Positions 55,869-64,000 of a DNA stretch of 64,000 nucleotides are shown here, piece after piece. This DNA comes from Isochrysis galbana. Lineage: Eukaryota; Haptophyta; Isochrysidales; Isochrysidaceae. Location of the stretch: contig CM030933.1 of assembly GCA_018136815.1 (NCBI GenBank), positions 558,001 through 622,000 on the forward strand, in the 5' to 3' direction. Position 1 is the first letter of the stretch, and every line of letters starts with the position of its first letter. The notes below the pieces were generated by a model, which was not told the origin of the DNA, searched no databases, and was given only the letters and a program-made list of their open reading frames with translations. The position numbers and the translations under genes are program-made.

Positions 55869-55872
55869 ATTC
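55816..55872 (+). repeat. Dispersed GGACATTCGATGGCTC repeat, copy B
   Basis: Matches 2962-3018 over GGACAT-CGATGGCTC, CCGAGTCTGT and ATATTCGACGGAA. It abuts the broken 5' end of LINE-4. At 55960-55985 follows a LINE/SINE-type tail fragment (GTGCGGTAAGAATATC); 55873-56162 has no gene. Confidence 0.65.
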
Positions 55873-56162
55873 GACGGAACGCGACTTTTCTAGTCGGCCT
55901 CGTCCGCCCGCCCCGCTCGAGGGACGTCTGCTGGGCCGACCTGTGCGCCAAGAGCAAGAGCCGCGTGTGCGGTAAGAATATCATAAAGTTTAATCATGCG
56001 AGAGATCTAGCGCCTATGGTGACCTGCACTGCGCTCCTATCGTCTGAGCCAATCCAAACAAGTCTTTCGAACTCAAAAATCTCAAATGTCGCCATCCTTA
56101 GCTGCCATTAGAGGATTAGCACCACAAGATAGTGCCCCTCGACTTAGAAATCCCGTACAACC

Positions 56163-59100
56163 TCAAAAACGAGATAGGTTGTGCTCGCGCATTGGTGGCA
56201 CGTCGTCGTCCGCGACAGTCGCTCCACACGAGCTGCTTGAGGGAGAAGATATGAGCCAGGAGCCGCGTGCTTGCAGAGAGCCAGCTAAGCTCATCCGCTC
56301 TGCGAGCAAAGAAACGGTGGCAGGAACGCAGTTACATGTATGTAAATTTCAAGGTGTCCGACGTAGCATCATGCAGCGCTATGGTGGACGATAGGCTTTG
56401 GATCGTGGAAAAGCCGGCGTCAAATGGCATGCCAACAGCACATACATGGCAGGTAAAGGTCCATGGGGATTATGCTCACCTGTGGGGTGGGTATATGGCG
56501 TTCGCGCAGAGTCCGCTGCAGCACTTTGTTCGTCGTGCATGTGGATCAAGAGCTCGGTGGGCGACACATCGGACGGCGGAATCTCCACCGCCAATGTCAG
56601 GGCATAGTCGACCCGCTGAAACGTCAAGGCCAGTGATGTCAAACGCCGAGCCAGGGGGATTGGGCGGGACCACCGCACGGCGCTGCACTGCCCAGTGCCG
56701 TTCTCAGCCGCCACAAGGGCGACGGGCAAGTTCAACGTACCTGTGGCAGAGCTCGCGTCCTGCCATACAACATGATCAAGACAACGATTGCTTTGGCCTC
56801 AAATGGAAACCCAGCTGAATAAGACAACCCCACGCCAGATTTGGGAAGCCTTTCGCGCCACCAAGAATCGGGCGGCAGCAACTCCACGCTTGCCTACATG
56901 TGGGCACCAATATGAAAGAGGAAGGTCAGTTGCACCGTGAATGAGCACCGCGGAAGGCTCGGGAGTTGTCATGGGCTCGCTTCCAACGGCAGAGTATCAA
57001 GCTTTTCCCCTGGATTCAATTTGCGCGCAACATGGTAGGGGAGCGGGGACGTGCGAGATCGACCTCATAATCGTAGCCCATGGAGAGCCCGACGTTGCCA
57101 AATGCAGAGCTGATCTCGAAGAGGAGGTTGAACGCGGCGCTCGAGGCACCAATCGCCTCCTAGAGAAACGGAGGCAGGAGGTGAGGCCGCGGGGGGGTGG
57201 GGTGGGGTGGGGTGGGGTGGGGGTTTCAAAATGAGGAGACAGCAGCATCGCAAAGAGCAATGCCGGTGGAGAGCAGAGGGGAGACACTGGCAATAATGTG
57301 TACACAAAGCGCGATTGCTTGGTGGCTGAATGGTCATAATGCTATCCTCTCTTTTGCTAACCAGCATCATCAAACGCTAACCAGGGGATTGGAGGAGGTG
57401 GTGGTGTGGGCAGCGCGCCTCTGGCTTTAGGGCAAGCATCAGAAACCAAGCAAGCCACGCAAAGAAGACATCTCGCGTCACCGAGGGCGTGCCAATGAAG
57501 CTGGCGATGGCGCGCCATACTGTCTTCGCGTGGTGCAAGATAACTCTTCTCAGTCGAAGGTGTCTGTGCTCCACAGCTGTCTGCAACTGCAGGAAGCCCA
57601 GATCGGAGATTTGCGTGGCGACTGAGATCTCTGAGTGATCATCGTCCGAATAGGCGCTCTGCTGCTTCGGTGCTAGCGGCACGCTGGCTAGAGCAAGAGA
57701 GATGATGTCAATTTTGCGCGCAGTCTCTGCCTTAGCCTCACTCAACGGAGCGGAGCTGCGATGCATACCGGCAAACCATCCACGCATCGCCGATACGCGT
57801 GAAGATCCCGCATTGGACTTGGCCAAAATACTCTGACCATCCGGTGAAGCCCCCTCCACCTCAATCGCCAGCTTCCCCGCCGCATCTCCGGTGATGTGGA
57901 CTATAGATGCCGAGTTTGTCGTTGCCTCCTGCGTCGACACTGTGGTGACGGCAGGATGTCCCATCGCAATAGCCTCGGCGCAAGAGGAATGGTCAAGTGT
58001 CGCGGAATTCGACCCAGTTGCTGTGCAATACCCCATGCCGCCCCCTCCGGAGTCGAGCACATGAGGCGCGACACTATAGGAAATATCAACGGGGGTAGCG
58101 GACATCTCTGTTCGATTTGGCTGATGGGCGACATTCGAGCAAGCTGGCGTGCCATCGGTTTGGACGTCGTCGTCGCCTGAACATGGCGCCTCCATTGTGG
58201 GAAGGAGTGCGGCGCCGTCAACGTATCCACGCCGGCTTCTCCGTCGCGAAGTATGCCTCACCGCGATCATCAGTGGGACGGGGGCCATGATCATGGCGAG
58301 AATGTAGACCGCAAGGACAGCAGTCCCCTTATTCGTCAACGAATGCAACGCGAAGCCCGAGTGACGCGTTTGGAGCGACATGAAGAGATCTGCGTCAAAG
58401 GATTCGCGCAACGAGAGGATCGACGTTGCGGGCGCCAATAATCTACGACCATGATTTTTGATGATCGTCGAATTCGTGATCGCGGCGGAGCCAACGTAGG
58501 GGCCAACACCAAATCCAAAGTTTGTTACGGCTTGTACGAGCAAGATGGCAATCTGCGTGAAGACGAGGAGGGTGGTCTGCTCGGTTGAGAAGAGGAAGCC
58601 GTACATCTTCCTGCCGGACAAGAGTAGATGCCTCGTCCAAATGCGCCGTTCGTCGTCGATGCGCAGGAATGCGAGGAAGAGCAGGAGCGAGAGGCGCAAA
58701 AACGCTGGATACATGATGTTTCCTGCGAGTGAGAGCATTGCCACTGTCCACACCACGGCCGCGTTCGTGCGAAAGGATTCTAGTGAGTCGGGCTCCATTG
58801 TCATGCCAGAATTCGAGAACGCCGATATCGCAACGAACGCACCAAAGAGCCCAGGCCGGCACGGCTCAGTGGCTGTCTCCGCTGTGGGCTGCCCGCTTGT
58901 GTTGGCGGTGGAGAAGGCACCATATGAGCACACGCTGTGGGCGGTCGACTCGGAGAGAGAGAGTGATGAGGCAATGACGGCGAAGCCACCCAGGAGCCAA
59001 ACGAGCTGGTACACGGTGATGACGCGTAGGAGCAGCCGCATCGATTGAAACTCGACCAACCACTCGGGGCAACGCCGGAGGCGTGACAACTCAATCTTGA

Positions 59101-59821
59101 GGAGACTAGGCGGCACGTTTCGCGCAAGCGCCCTCATGCGTAGGTACAGAGGCACTGTGGAGATGAGAACCGAGGAGCCGCACAACATGATGACGGCGAG
59201 CACTATCTTCGCGGGAGTCCGGAACGCTGTGATGTTGAAGACCGCCAGTCCAGAACATGTGCAGGCTGAGAACGCCATGAAGAATGCATCCTCGATGGAC
59301 AATCCGGACTGCTCCGTCTCAAGGGCCCACAGCACAAGGCCTCCGACGATGCCGAGCAGCAGAAGCCAAACCACGACTAGTGTCTTGTAGGGAAGCATTT
59401 TGTGATGCACCAGGGTCTCAACAAGGGGCACCACGATGTATTCGCCCAACATCTGGGTGGAATCTCCGAGCGGTGCCGGGGCGCGCGCAGGCTGTCTCGA
59501 ACTTTCGTCCGAACAATAACTGACACTTGGAGGCGCTTCTAGCTCTGCGCCAGTCGCAAGCTGCGTCCCGTCCTGTTGCGTCGCACCCTTTGATTTCGAG
59601 GTAACGACTCCCAGCAGCGTGCGGATCCGCATGAGACGCGTCCCTACCCTGTGCCCCATCCCCGCAGCCGCAGTCACCCGGGCTTCCTCACGGGCTTCCT
59701 CACGGGCTTCCTCACGGGCTTCCTCACGGGCTTCCTCACGGGCTTCCTCACGGGCTTCCTCACGCTCGAGCGGTGCTGTTCTCTGCATCTGTTCCTGGCT
59801 TTGCATCCATATACTATTCAC
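56163..59821 (-). CDS. Trk/HKT-type K+/Na+ transporter, five exons
   Basis: Minus-strand exons: 59821-57419, 57159-57064, 56893-56741, 56615-56480, 56299-56163 (974 residues), all phases agreeing. Four pore loops, each with a glycine at the filter position, can be placed: SACTCSGLAVF, SAFSNSGMTM and TRHSGFAL in exon 1, and SSAFGNVGLSMG in exon 2. Exon 3 has IVVLIMLYGRTRALP, the helix and LGRxRGLP-like end typical of the family. The fourth pore loop is therefore present only after splicing. A glycine in all four loops favours K+ permeation, as in TrkH and class II HKT (inference). Intron 1 (57418-57160) has a GC donor. Residues about 20-48 are seven EEAR repeats coded by a 12-bp tandem (59680-59763). 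A large, probably cytosolic, Ser/Thr-rich loop lies between pores 3 and 4. The last exon is least certain; without splicing at 56480 the frame ends at 56379. Confidence 0.8.
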
Positions 59822-60069
59822 CCTTCCACACGTTCTATCTCCGCCTCTCGCGGTCGGATCCGCCCCTCCCCCTGCCCCGCAAAGCTCACTCTCCTGCAGC
59901 CCTGTCTGAACTCTCAGCTGCTGCCCTCGCTCTCCTCTTTCTCTCTCCCTCGCTCTCCTCGCAGGGGCGGCCCACGCTCGCGTCTACGGGTTTGACAGCG
60001 CCCTAGTGCACCGCGGACGCCACTCTCAGGTGTGCAACGGCCGTGCAGGCAGTCGCTCCTGTCGGCCAC

Positions 60070-60540
60070 GATGGGGAGCCCCTGGCGAGAGGGGAGGGAG
60101 AAGGAGGAGGAGAGAGAGGAGGGGGAGAGAAGAAGAGAGAAGCGAAAGAGAGAGAGAAGAGAGAGGAGGGAAGAGAGGATGAGTAGAGGAGGAAGAGAGG
60201 AAGCGAGGAAGAGAGGAGAAAGAGAGGCAGGGAGGAGATGGGAGACCGGAGACGGGAGTTGGAAGAGAGGAGAGAGAGGAGAGAGGAGGAGAGAGGAGGA
60301 GAGAGAGGAGAGAGAGGAGAGAGAGGAGAGAGAGGAGAGAGGAGGAGAGAAAGGAGAGAGGAGGAGAGAGAGGAGAGAGAGGAGAGAGAGGAGAGAGAGG
60401 AGAGAGAGGAGAGAGAGGAGAGAGAGGAGAGAGGAGGAGAGAGAGGAGAAGGGAGGAGAGAGGAGGAGAGAGAGGAGAGAGCAAGAGAGGAGGAGAGGAG
60501 GAGGGGAACAGCAGCCGGGGAAGAGAGAGCAACAGAGGAA
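60070..60540. repeat. (GAGAGAG GAG)n purine-rich repeat upstream of the Trk/HKT gene
   Basis: Nearly pure purine on the plus strand, dominated by GAGAGAGGAG units from 60255 to 60490. Frames on either strand (Arg/Glu or Ser/Leu) are artefacts. It lies about 250-700 bases upstream of the transporter start. Confidence 0.9.
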
Positions 60541-61994
60541 ACGGAGAAACGTAGGAGGAGAGTGTGTGTCGCCCCCACGGGGAAGGTCACGAGGCGCCTG
60601 CTGCTCGACAAAGAGGGCCGACCCGAGAAATGTGAGAACATGTGGCTGTGCACAGAGAAGGGAGAGAGCAAAAGGATGGTTGTTCGTGCTGTGAGATTGT
60701 TCCTCTGCTGTAGGAGAGCATCCTAGGGGGGGATCCTCCGCAGCCACCGCACGACTCTACTGACGAGATGTAAACAAAGAGAGCACGGGCCTGCAGAACT
60801 AAGGGTATAGAGGCGGCTGGGACTTGAAACGTGTTTTGTTGTACGCTAGCTTCAGGATGTTCCCCTTGATCTACACGAGACTGCTGTCAATCACGGGGCC
60901 CATGTTTAAACATAAGTCGTGTTTTGTTATAGATACCTCAGTTCTACTCTCAGTGTGGCAACGTCGTCCTGAAGTGTCACCGTATCGCCGTCACGAACGC
61001 TAGCGATGTTACCTCTGTTCTACATCACGATGTTGTCTATTCATGGACCACCCTTTGGGTGGTTCAAACATGGTACCCCCGCCGAGAGGCATCTGCTTGC
61101 CTCGCGCGCGCAACTGAGCGCGCGTGCCCCGGACATCTTCATCCAATGCAACCCTAGATGGGAACAACAGTGGGGGGGCGTCCAAAAACAGTAAAAACAG
61201 TCTGTTTTTGGCATTCATAGAAAAACATAGAAAAACAGTACCAAAAACAGTACCAGGATCTAGGATACCGGGGGGGGGGCACCCTTCTCTGTGACTCGCG
61301 AGTCGCGAGTCGCGAGCGCGTCGCTCTGCCCCCCTCTCTCCGCTCTCTCGCTCTCTCCGCCCTCTTGGCCACTGCCATGCAACCCAACCCCAACCCCAAC
61401 CGTGCCTCTCGCGCCGCGCTTTCTACGCCCATCGCCACCGCCGTCTTCGCTGTCGACGCCGACGCAGAGCAGCCAGCTCCTGCGTCGGCGCCCATGCAAT
61501 GGGCTGCGCTGCTGCATGGGCGCGCGCTGAGCAGCCACCGCGGTGGGGTGGAGGAGCAGGAGGAGCAGGAGGAGGAGGATCCGCACGCTTGCGAGGAGAG
61601 GGACCTTCCGGTTCCCTCCGTCCCATCCGTAACCTCCAGTCCGTCAGAAGGCGGGGAGGGCGCGCACACAACGCAACGCGATTTGCCGCGAGCGCCCGGG
61701 CACAACTTCTCGCCGCACGAGAGGCAGCGACGGGAACCGCAAAGAGACCAGTCGACATGCGCACGCACGGCGTCCCCGCGGGGGACCCGATGCACATCGG
61801 CACGCACGGCGTGCGTGCACCTGGCACCTGGTGTAATTGTGAGCCTTTGGGCACATGTTACACGGCTGTGATTATTGCACCCTGCGAGCCATGGGCAATG
61901 GACTGAATGCCAAAATTAGCCGAACCCCTGAAAGCGCGCGCCGTAGGTGTTAAACATCGAGAATGGGTCATCATATGTGAATATTGTTGTATAA
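60541..61994. other. Intergenic region, no recognised gene
   Basis: At 61190-61262 is a cluster of AAAAACAG/CTGTTTTT motifs in both orientations. The frame 61365-61871 (168 codons; Ala/Pro-rich start, acidic EEQEEQEEEDP patch) follows a CT-rich stretch and could be a small gene, but overlapping frames on the other strand are equally open. Confidence 0.4.
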
Positions 61995-62050
61995 ATAACT
62001 AAGGACATTTGATGGCTCCATTCGATTGATGTCCCATAATTGACGGCTTC
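61995..62050 (+). repeat. Dispersed GGACATTTGATGGCTC repeat, copy C
   Basis: Third, weaker match to 2962-3018 and 55816-55872 (GGACAT-TGATGGCTC, then GTCCCATA and TTGACGG). It precedes a 73-codon frame at 62143-62364 that I cannot support as a gene. Confidence 0.5.
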
Positions 62051-62726
62051 CACTAGCTCGCTAGCTAGCCTCGTCCCCACTCTCCGACGCCACGCGTCGC
62101 AATCCTCCGACCGTAAGTCTACCTCATCGCTCGTAGCGCTCGATGGCAGACACTGTCAGACCCGACTCTTACTATGACCTTTCAGACATCTTCCCGCCAG
62201 CAACAATCAACGAACCTTCCACGACCGCGTCAGCTGCCGGCTCGATCGAACGGCCCTCTGCCTATGAGCCTGTAGTCATCGCATGTTCGACATTCTCGTT
62301 CCCGTTCCCGTTCTCGTCCCTCGTTCTCAACACCCCATCAGTACCAACCAAACCTCCCCCTTAGCCTCAGCCTCAGCCTATCCATCGCCAATCGCCCAGC
62401 CATGTCCGCTCCGTCCTCGCGCTCGCGCTCGCCCAAGCCCCCGTCCTCCCGCCTTCCTCTGCTGAGGAGGTGGTCAAGCAAGCCCGTCATTCCATAATCA
62501 CTCTCCGCCGTTCCCGCCGCGCCTCCCGCCGATTGTTTCCCTTCCGTTTCCTCGCATATCGGGCCAGTGGTCATGCTCGATCCGTCATAGCATAAGTGCA
62601 TAAGTGCTCGTTGCTCGGTGCTCGGTGCGCACGGCAGCGCGCCACGCGCAGGGCAGGTCGTTTGCCTTCATTTGGTACCCCTCGTTTCCAAATACGCGAT
62701 GCGCCGGTACAAAAAAATCGTCTAGA

Positions 62727-63032
62727 ATGGAAGTGCGAGTAGCCAAAAATGAAACCCGCTGGCCGCTGGCCTTCGGCACACTCTCCGTCACGCAGTCCAA
62801 CCCGCTCAAGGCGTGCCCCTTCGACCTCCACCTCTGGATCCCCACCGCGGCCAGCGACGCCGAGGAGTGCGTCGGCGTGCGCTACGCCACCATCGCCAAC
62901 GGAGACACCGGACTGTACAGCGGGAAGAAGGCCTGCGCCTACGACGCGCTCCACACACCGCCGCCACCTCTCTGGCCCCCACCGGCGCTTCCCGCGCCAC
63001 CGGTCGCCCCACCGGCGCGCGCACGCCACTAG
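62727..63032 (+). CDS. Possible small protein with proline-rich tail
   Basis: About 101 codons from the methionine of MEVRVAKNETRWPL; an upstream in-frame ATG at 62604 exists. The first 70 residues have mixed composition (HLWIPTAASDAEECVGVRYA) and the last 30 are Pro/Ala-rich. I do not recognise it. It could equally be an exon or chance; the minus-strand frame is also open. Confidence 0.25.
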   Translation: MEVRVAKNETRWPLAFGTLSVTQSNPLKACPFDLHLWIPTAASDAEECVGVRYATIANGDTGLYSGKKACAYDALHTPPPPLWPPPALPAPPVAPPARARH

Positions 63033-63074
63033 CCACCGGCCAGCTGCTACAAACACGGCGGCCAAACAGGCAAA

Positions 63075-63170
63075 CAGGAGGGGGTTTGAAACACGGCAAA
63101 ACACGGCTGTGTTGCTGTGTTTGGCTTTTGAAAAGGCTTTTGGCTTTTGTAGAAACACGGTAAACACGTG
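63075..63170 (-). repeat. AAACACGG-rich dispersed repeat (inverted partner of 16.26 kb)
   Basis: Read on the minus strand it contains TGTTTCTACA, GCCAAACACAGC and GCCGTGTTTTGCCGTGTTTC, in the same order as plus-strand 16265-16320. The CCGTGTTT units make small palindromes such as AACACGGCTGTGTT. Confidence 0.65.
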
Positions 63171-63539
63171 TTTCCCAGCTAGGGTTGTGGCACCCTGGTC
63201 CCCTAGCCCCTAGCCGCCAGTGTTTATAGCCGGGATCTCCAAGATATCTTTTCTGGCTCTGACGTCAGTCCCGATGCCATCGAGCTCCACGGAGTTGGAC
63301 ATGGCGGCAGCCTTCAGTCTCGGTCAGCGCGCGCTCAGGAAAAATGGCTGGGCGCCGAGTACTAAACAAATACACTACTATAAAACTCAGAGATGGAGAC
63401 GTCGCGAGTTTCGAGAGTCGAGAGGAGAGAGTGAACACAAGAAGGACGACGGCTCGCTCGTCCGCTGCGCCCAAGCAAGATCTCTTCTCCCTCTTCTTCC
63501 CTCACTTCATAATAACCTGCCGATGCTCCCCCTTCCCCG

Positions 63540-63744
63540 TCGTCCTCTCCTCTCTCTCTCTCTCTTCCTCTCTCCTCACTCCCATCTAGTATATCTCTCT
63601 CTTCGATCCCTCTCTTTTACCGCTCGCTCCGTCCTACCCTCTCCCTCTTCCTCTCCTCTCGCTCCCCTTCCCTTCCCTTCCCGCCCCGCCCCGCCCACCC
63701 CCTCTCCCTCCCTCTTCCACCCCTCCCTCCCTCTCCCTCTCTCC
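63540..63744 (+). promoter_or_regulatory. CT-rich tract immediately before the helicase ATG
   Basis: Almost pure pyrimidine (TCTCTCTCTCTC, CCCTCTCCCTC and variants) for about 200 bases, ending one base before the ATG. It fits the pattern seen at other gene starts in this window; whether it is promoter, leader or both is not shown. Confidence 0.5.
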
Positions 63745-64000
63745 ATGGCGGGTGGCCCGCTGGCTCGCTCGGCGCTCTGGCTGGCGTGTCTTATGGTCGT
63801 GAACGGCCTGAAGGGCTCACGGCTGGGCATCGTGCGCTGCTGCGCCCCGCTCGTTGCCCAGCTGCGCCAGCAGGCCGCTGCCGGAGCATCGGCGCTCTCG
63901 CTGCTTCCGCAGTGCTTCCCGTTTGAGCTCGACCAGTTCCAGCTCGACGCGATGAACGCGCTGCATGAGGGGAGCTCGGTGGTTCTCTCCGCGCCCACCG
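63745..64000 (+). CDS. Ski2/ISE2-like DExH RNA helicase, N-terminal part only (runs off the window)
   Basis: Open from the ATG at 63745 to the end of the window (85 codons). A hydrophobic leader (ARSALWLACLMVVNGLKG) suggests a signal or plastid-targeting peptide. From about residue 57 the sequence reads FPFELDQFQLDAMNALHEG, then SVVLSAPT, which is the Q-motif-like region and the start of Walker A (APTGSGKT) in Ski2-like helicases, including the plastid RNA helicase ISE2. The catalytic core lies beyond the window. With the leader, a plastid RNA-processing role is plausible but unproven. Confidence 0.75.
   Translation, partial: MAGGPLARSALWLACLMVVNGLKGSRLGIVRCCAPLVAQLRQQAAAGASALSLLPQCFPFELDQFQLDAMNALHEGSSVVLSAPT

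Noticed and set aside
60003..60747. Ser/Leu-rich 220-280-residue frames
   Set aside because: Artefact of the purine repeat on the opposite strand.

Overview
The window is nuclear DNA from a GC-rich eukaryotic alga. The genes are spliced with short introns (about 115-260 bp in most cases), two of the introns I modelled use a GC donor, and one gene encodes a chlorophyll b reductase-like dehydrogenase with an N-terminal hydrophobic leader like the bipartite plastid leaders of secondary red-plastid algae. GC-AG introns, GC richness, purine/pyrimidine microsatellites and gene content (HSF, AIG1-type GTPase, Trk/HKT, dual zinc-cluster regulator) fit a haptophyte best. That assignment is inference.

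Gene layout: (i) 0.6-2.5 kb, EamA/DMT transporter (+). (ii) 3.9-6.8 kb, regulator with two tandem Zn(II)2Cys6 clusters (+). (iii) 14.7-16.1 kb, secreted or organellar alpha/beta hydrolase (-). (iv) 21.1-23.8 kb, seven-exon AIG1/GIMAP-like GTPase with a C-terminal membrane anchor (-). (v) 26.0-28.0 kb, seven-exon NYC1/NOL-like dehydrogenase (+). (vi) 30.3-31.0 kb, unrecognised single-exon gene (-). (vii) 33.7-37.4 kb, heat-shock-factor-type regulator fused to an N-terminal PAS/LOV-like domain (+). (viii) 42.3-53.5 kb, about 3,630-residue protein with two RasGAP-like modules, a VPS9 domain, two UBA domains and zinc ribbons (-). (ix) 56.2-59.8 kb, Trk/HKT cation transporter (-). (x) 63.7 kb to the end, 5' end of a Ski2/ISE2-like DExH helicase (+). 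There are no operons; genes lie on both strands, separated by repeats.

The intergenic space is dominated by retroelements. Pieces of four L1-like LINEs are present (10.5-14.0, 18.0-19.0, 29.1-30.1 and 54.6-55.8 kb), along with at least two complete roughly 750-bp SINE-like elements (31.5-32.3 and 39.3-40.1 kb). Perfect target-site duplications of 15, 16, 16 and 18 bp delimit four insertions. These show that elements begin with a short palindromic hairpin lying just upstream of, or against, an ATG, and end in a shared hairpin plus GCGGTAAGAATATTAA-type tail. Two DNA-transposon MITEs are also delimited: a hAT-like one (8-bp duplication) inside a minisatellite, and a mariner/Stowaway-like one (TA duplication). 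A small AT-rich island at 17.35-17.82 kb carries a broken gene of foreign, possibly viral, character.

Most gene starts sit next to long (GA)n/(CT)n tracts. Exon models were built by hand from reading frame, splice consensus, phase agreement and protein-family continuity; no transcript or database search was available.
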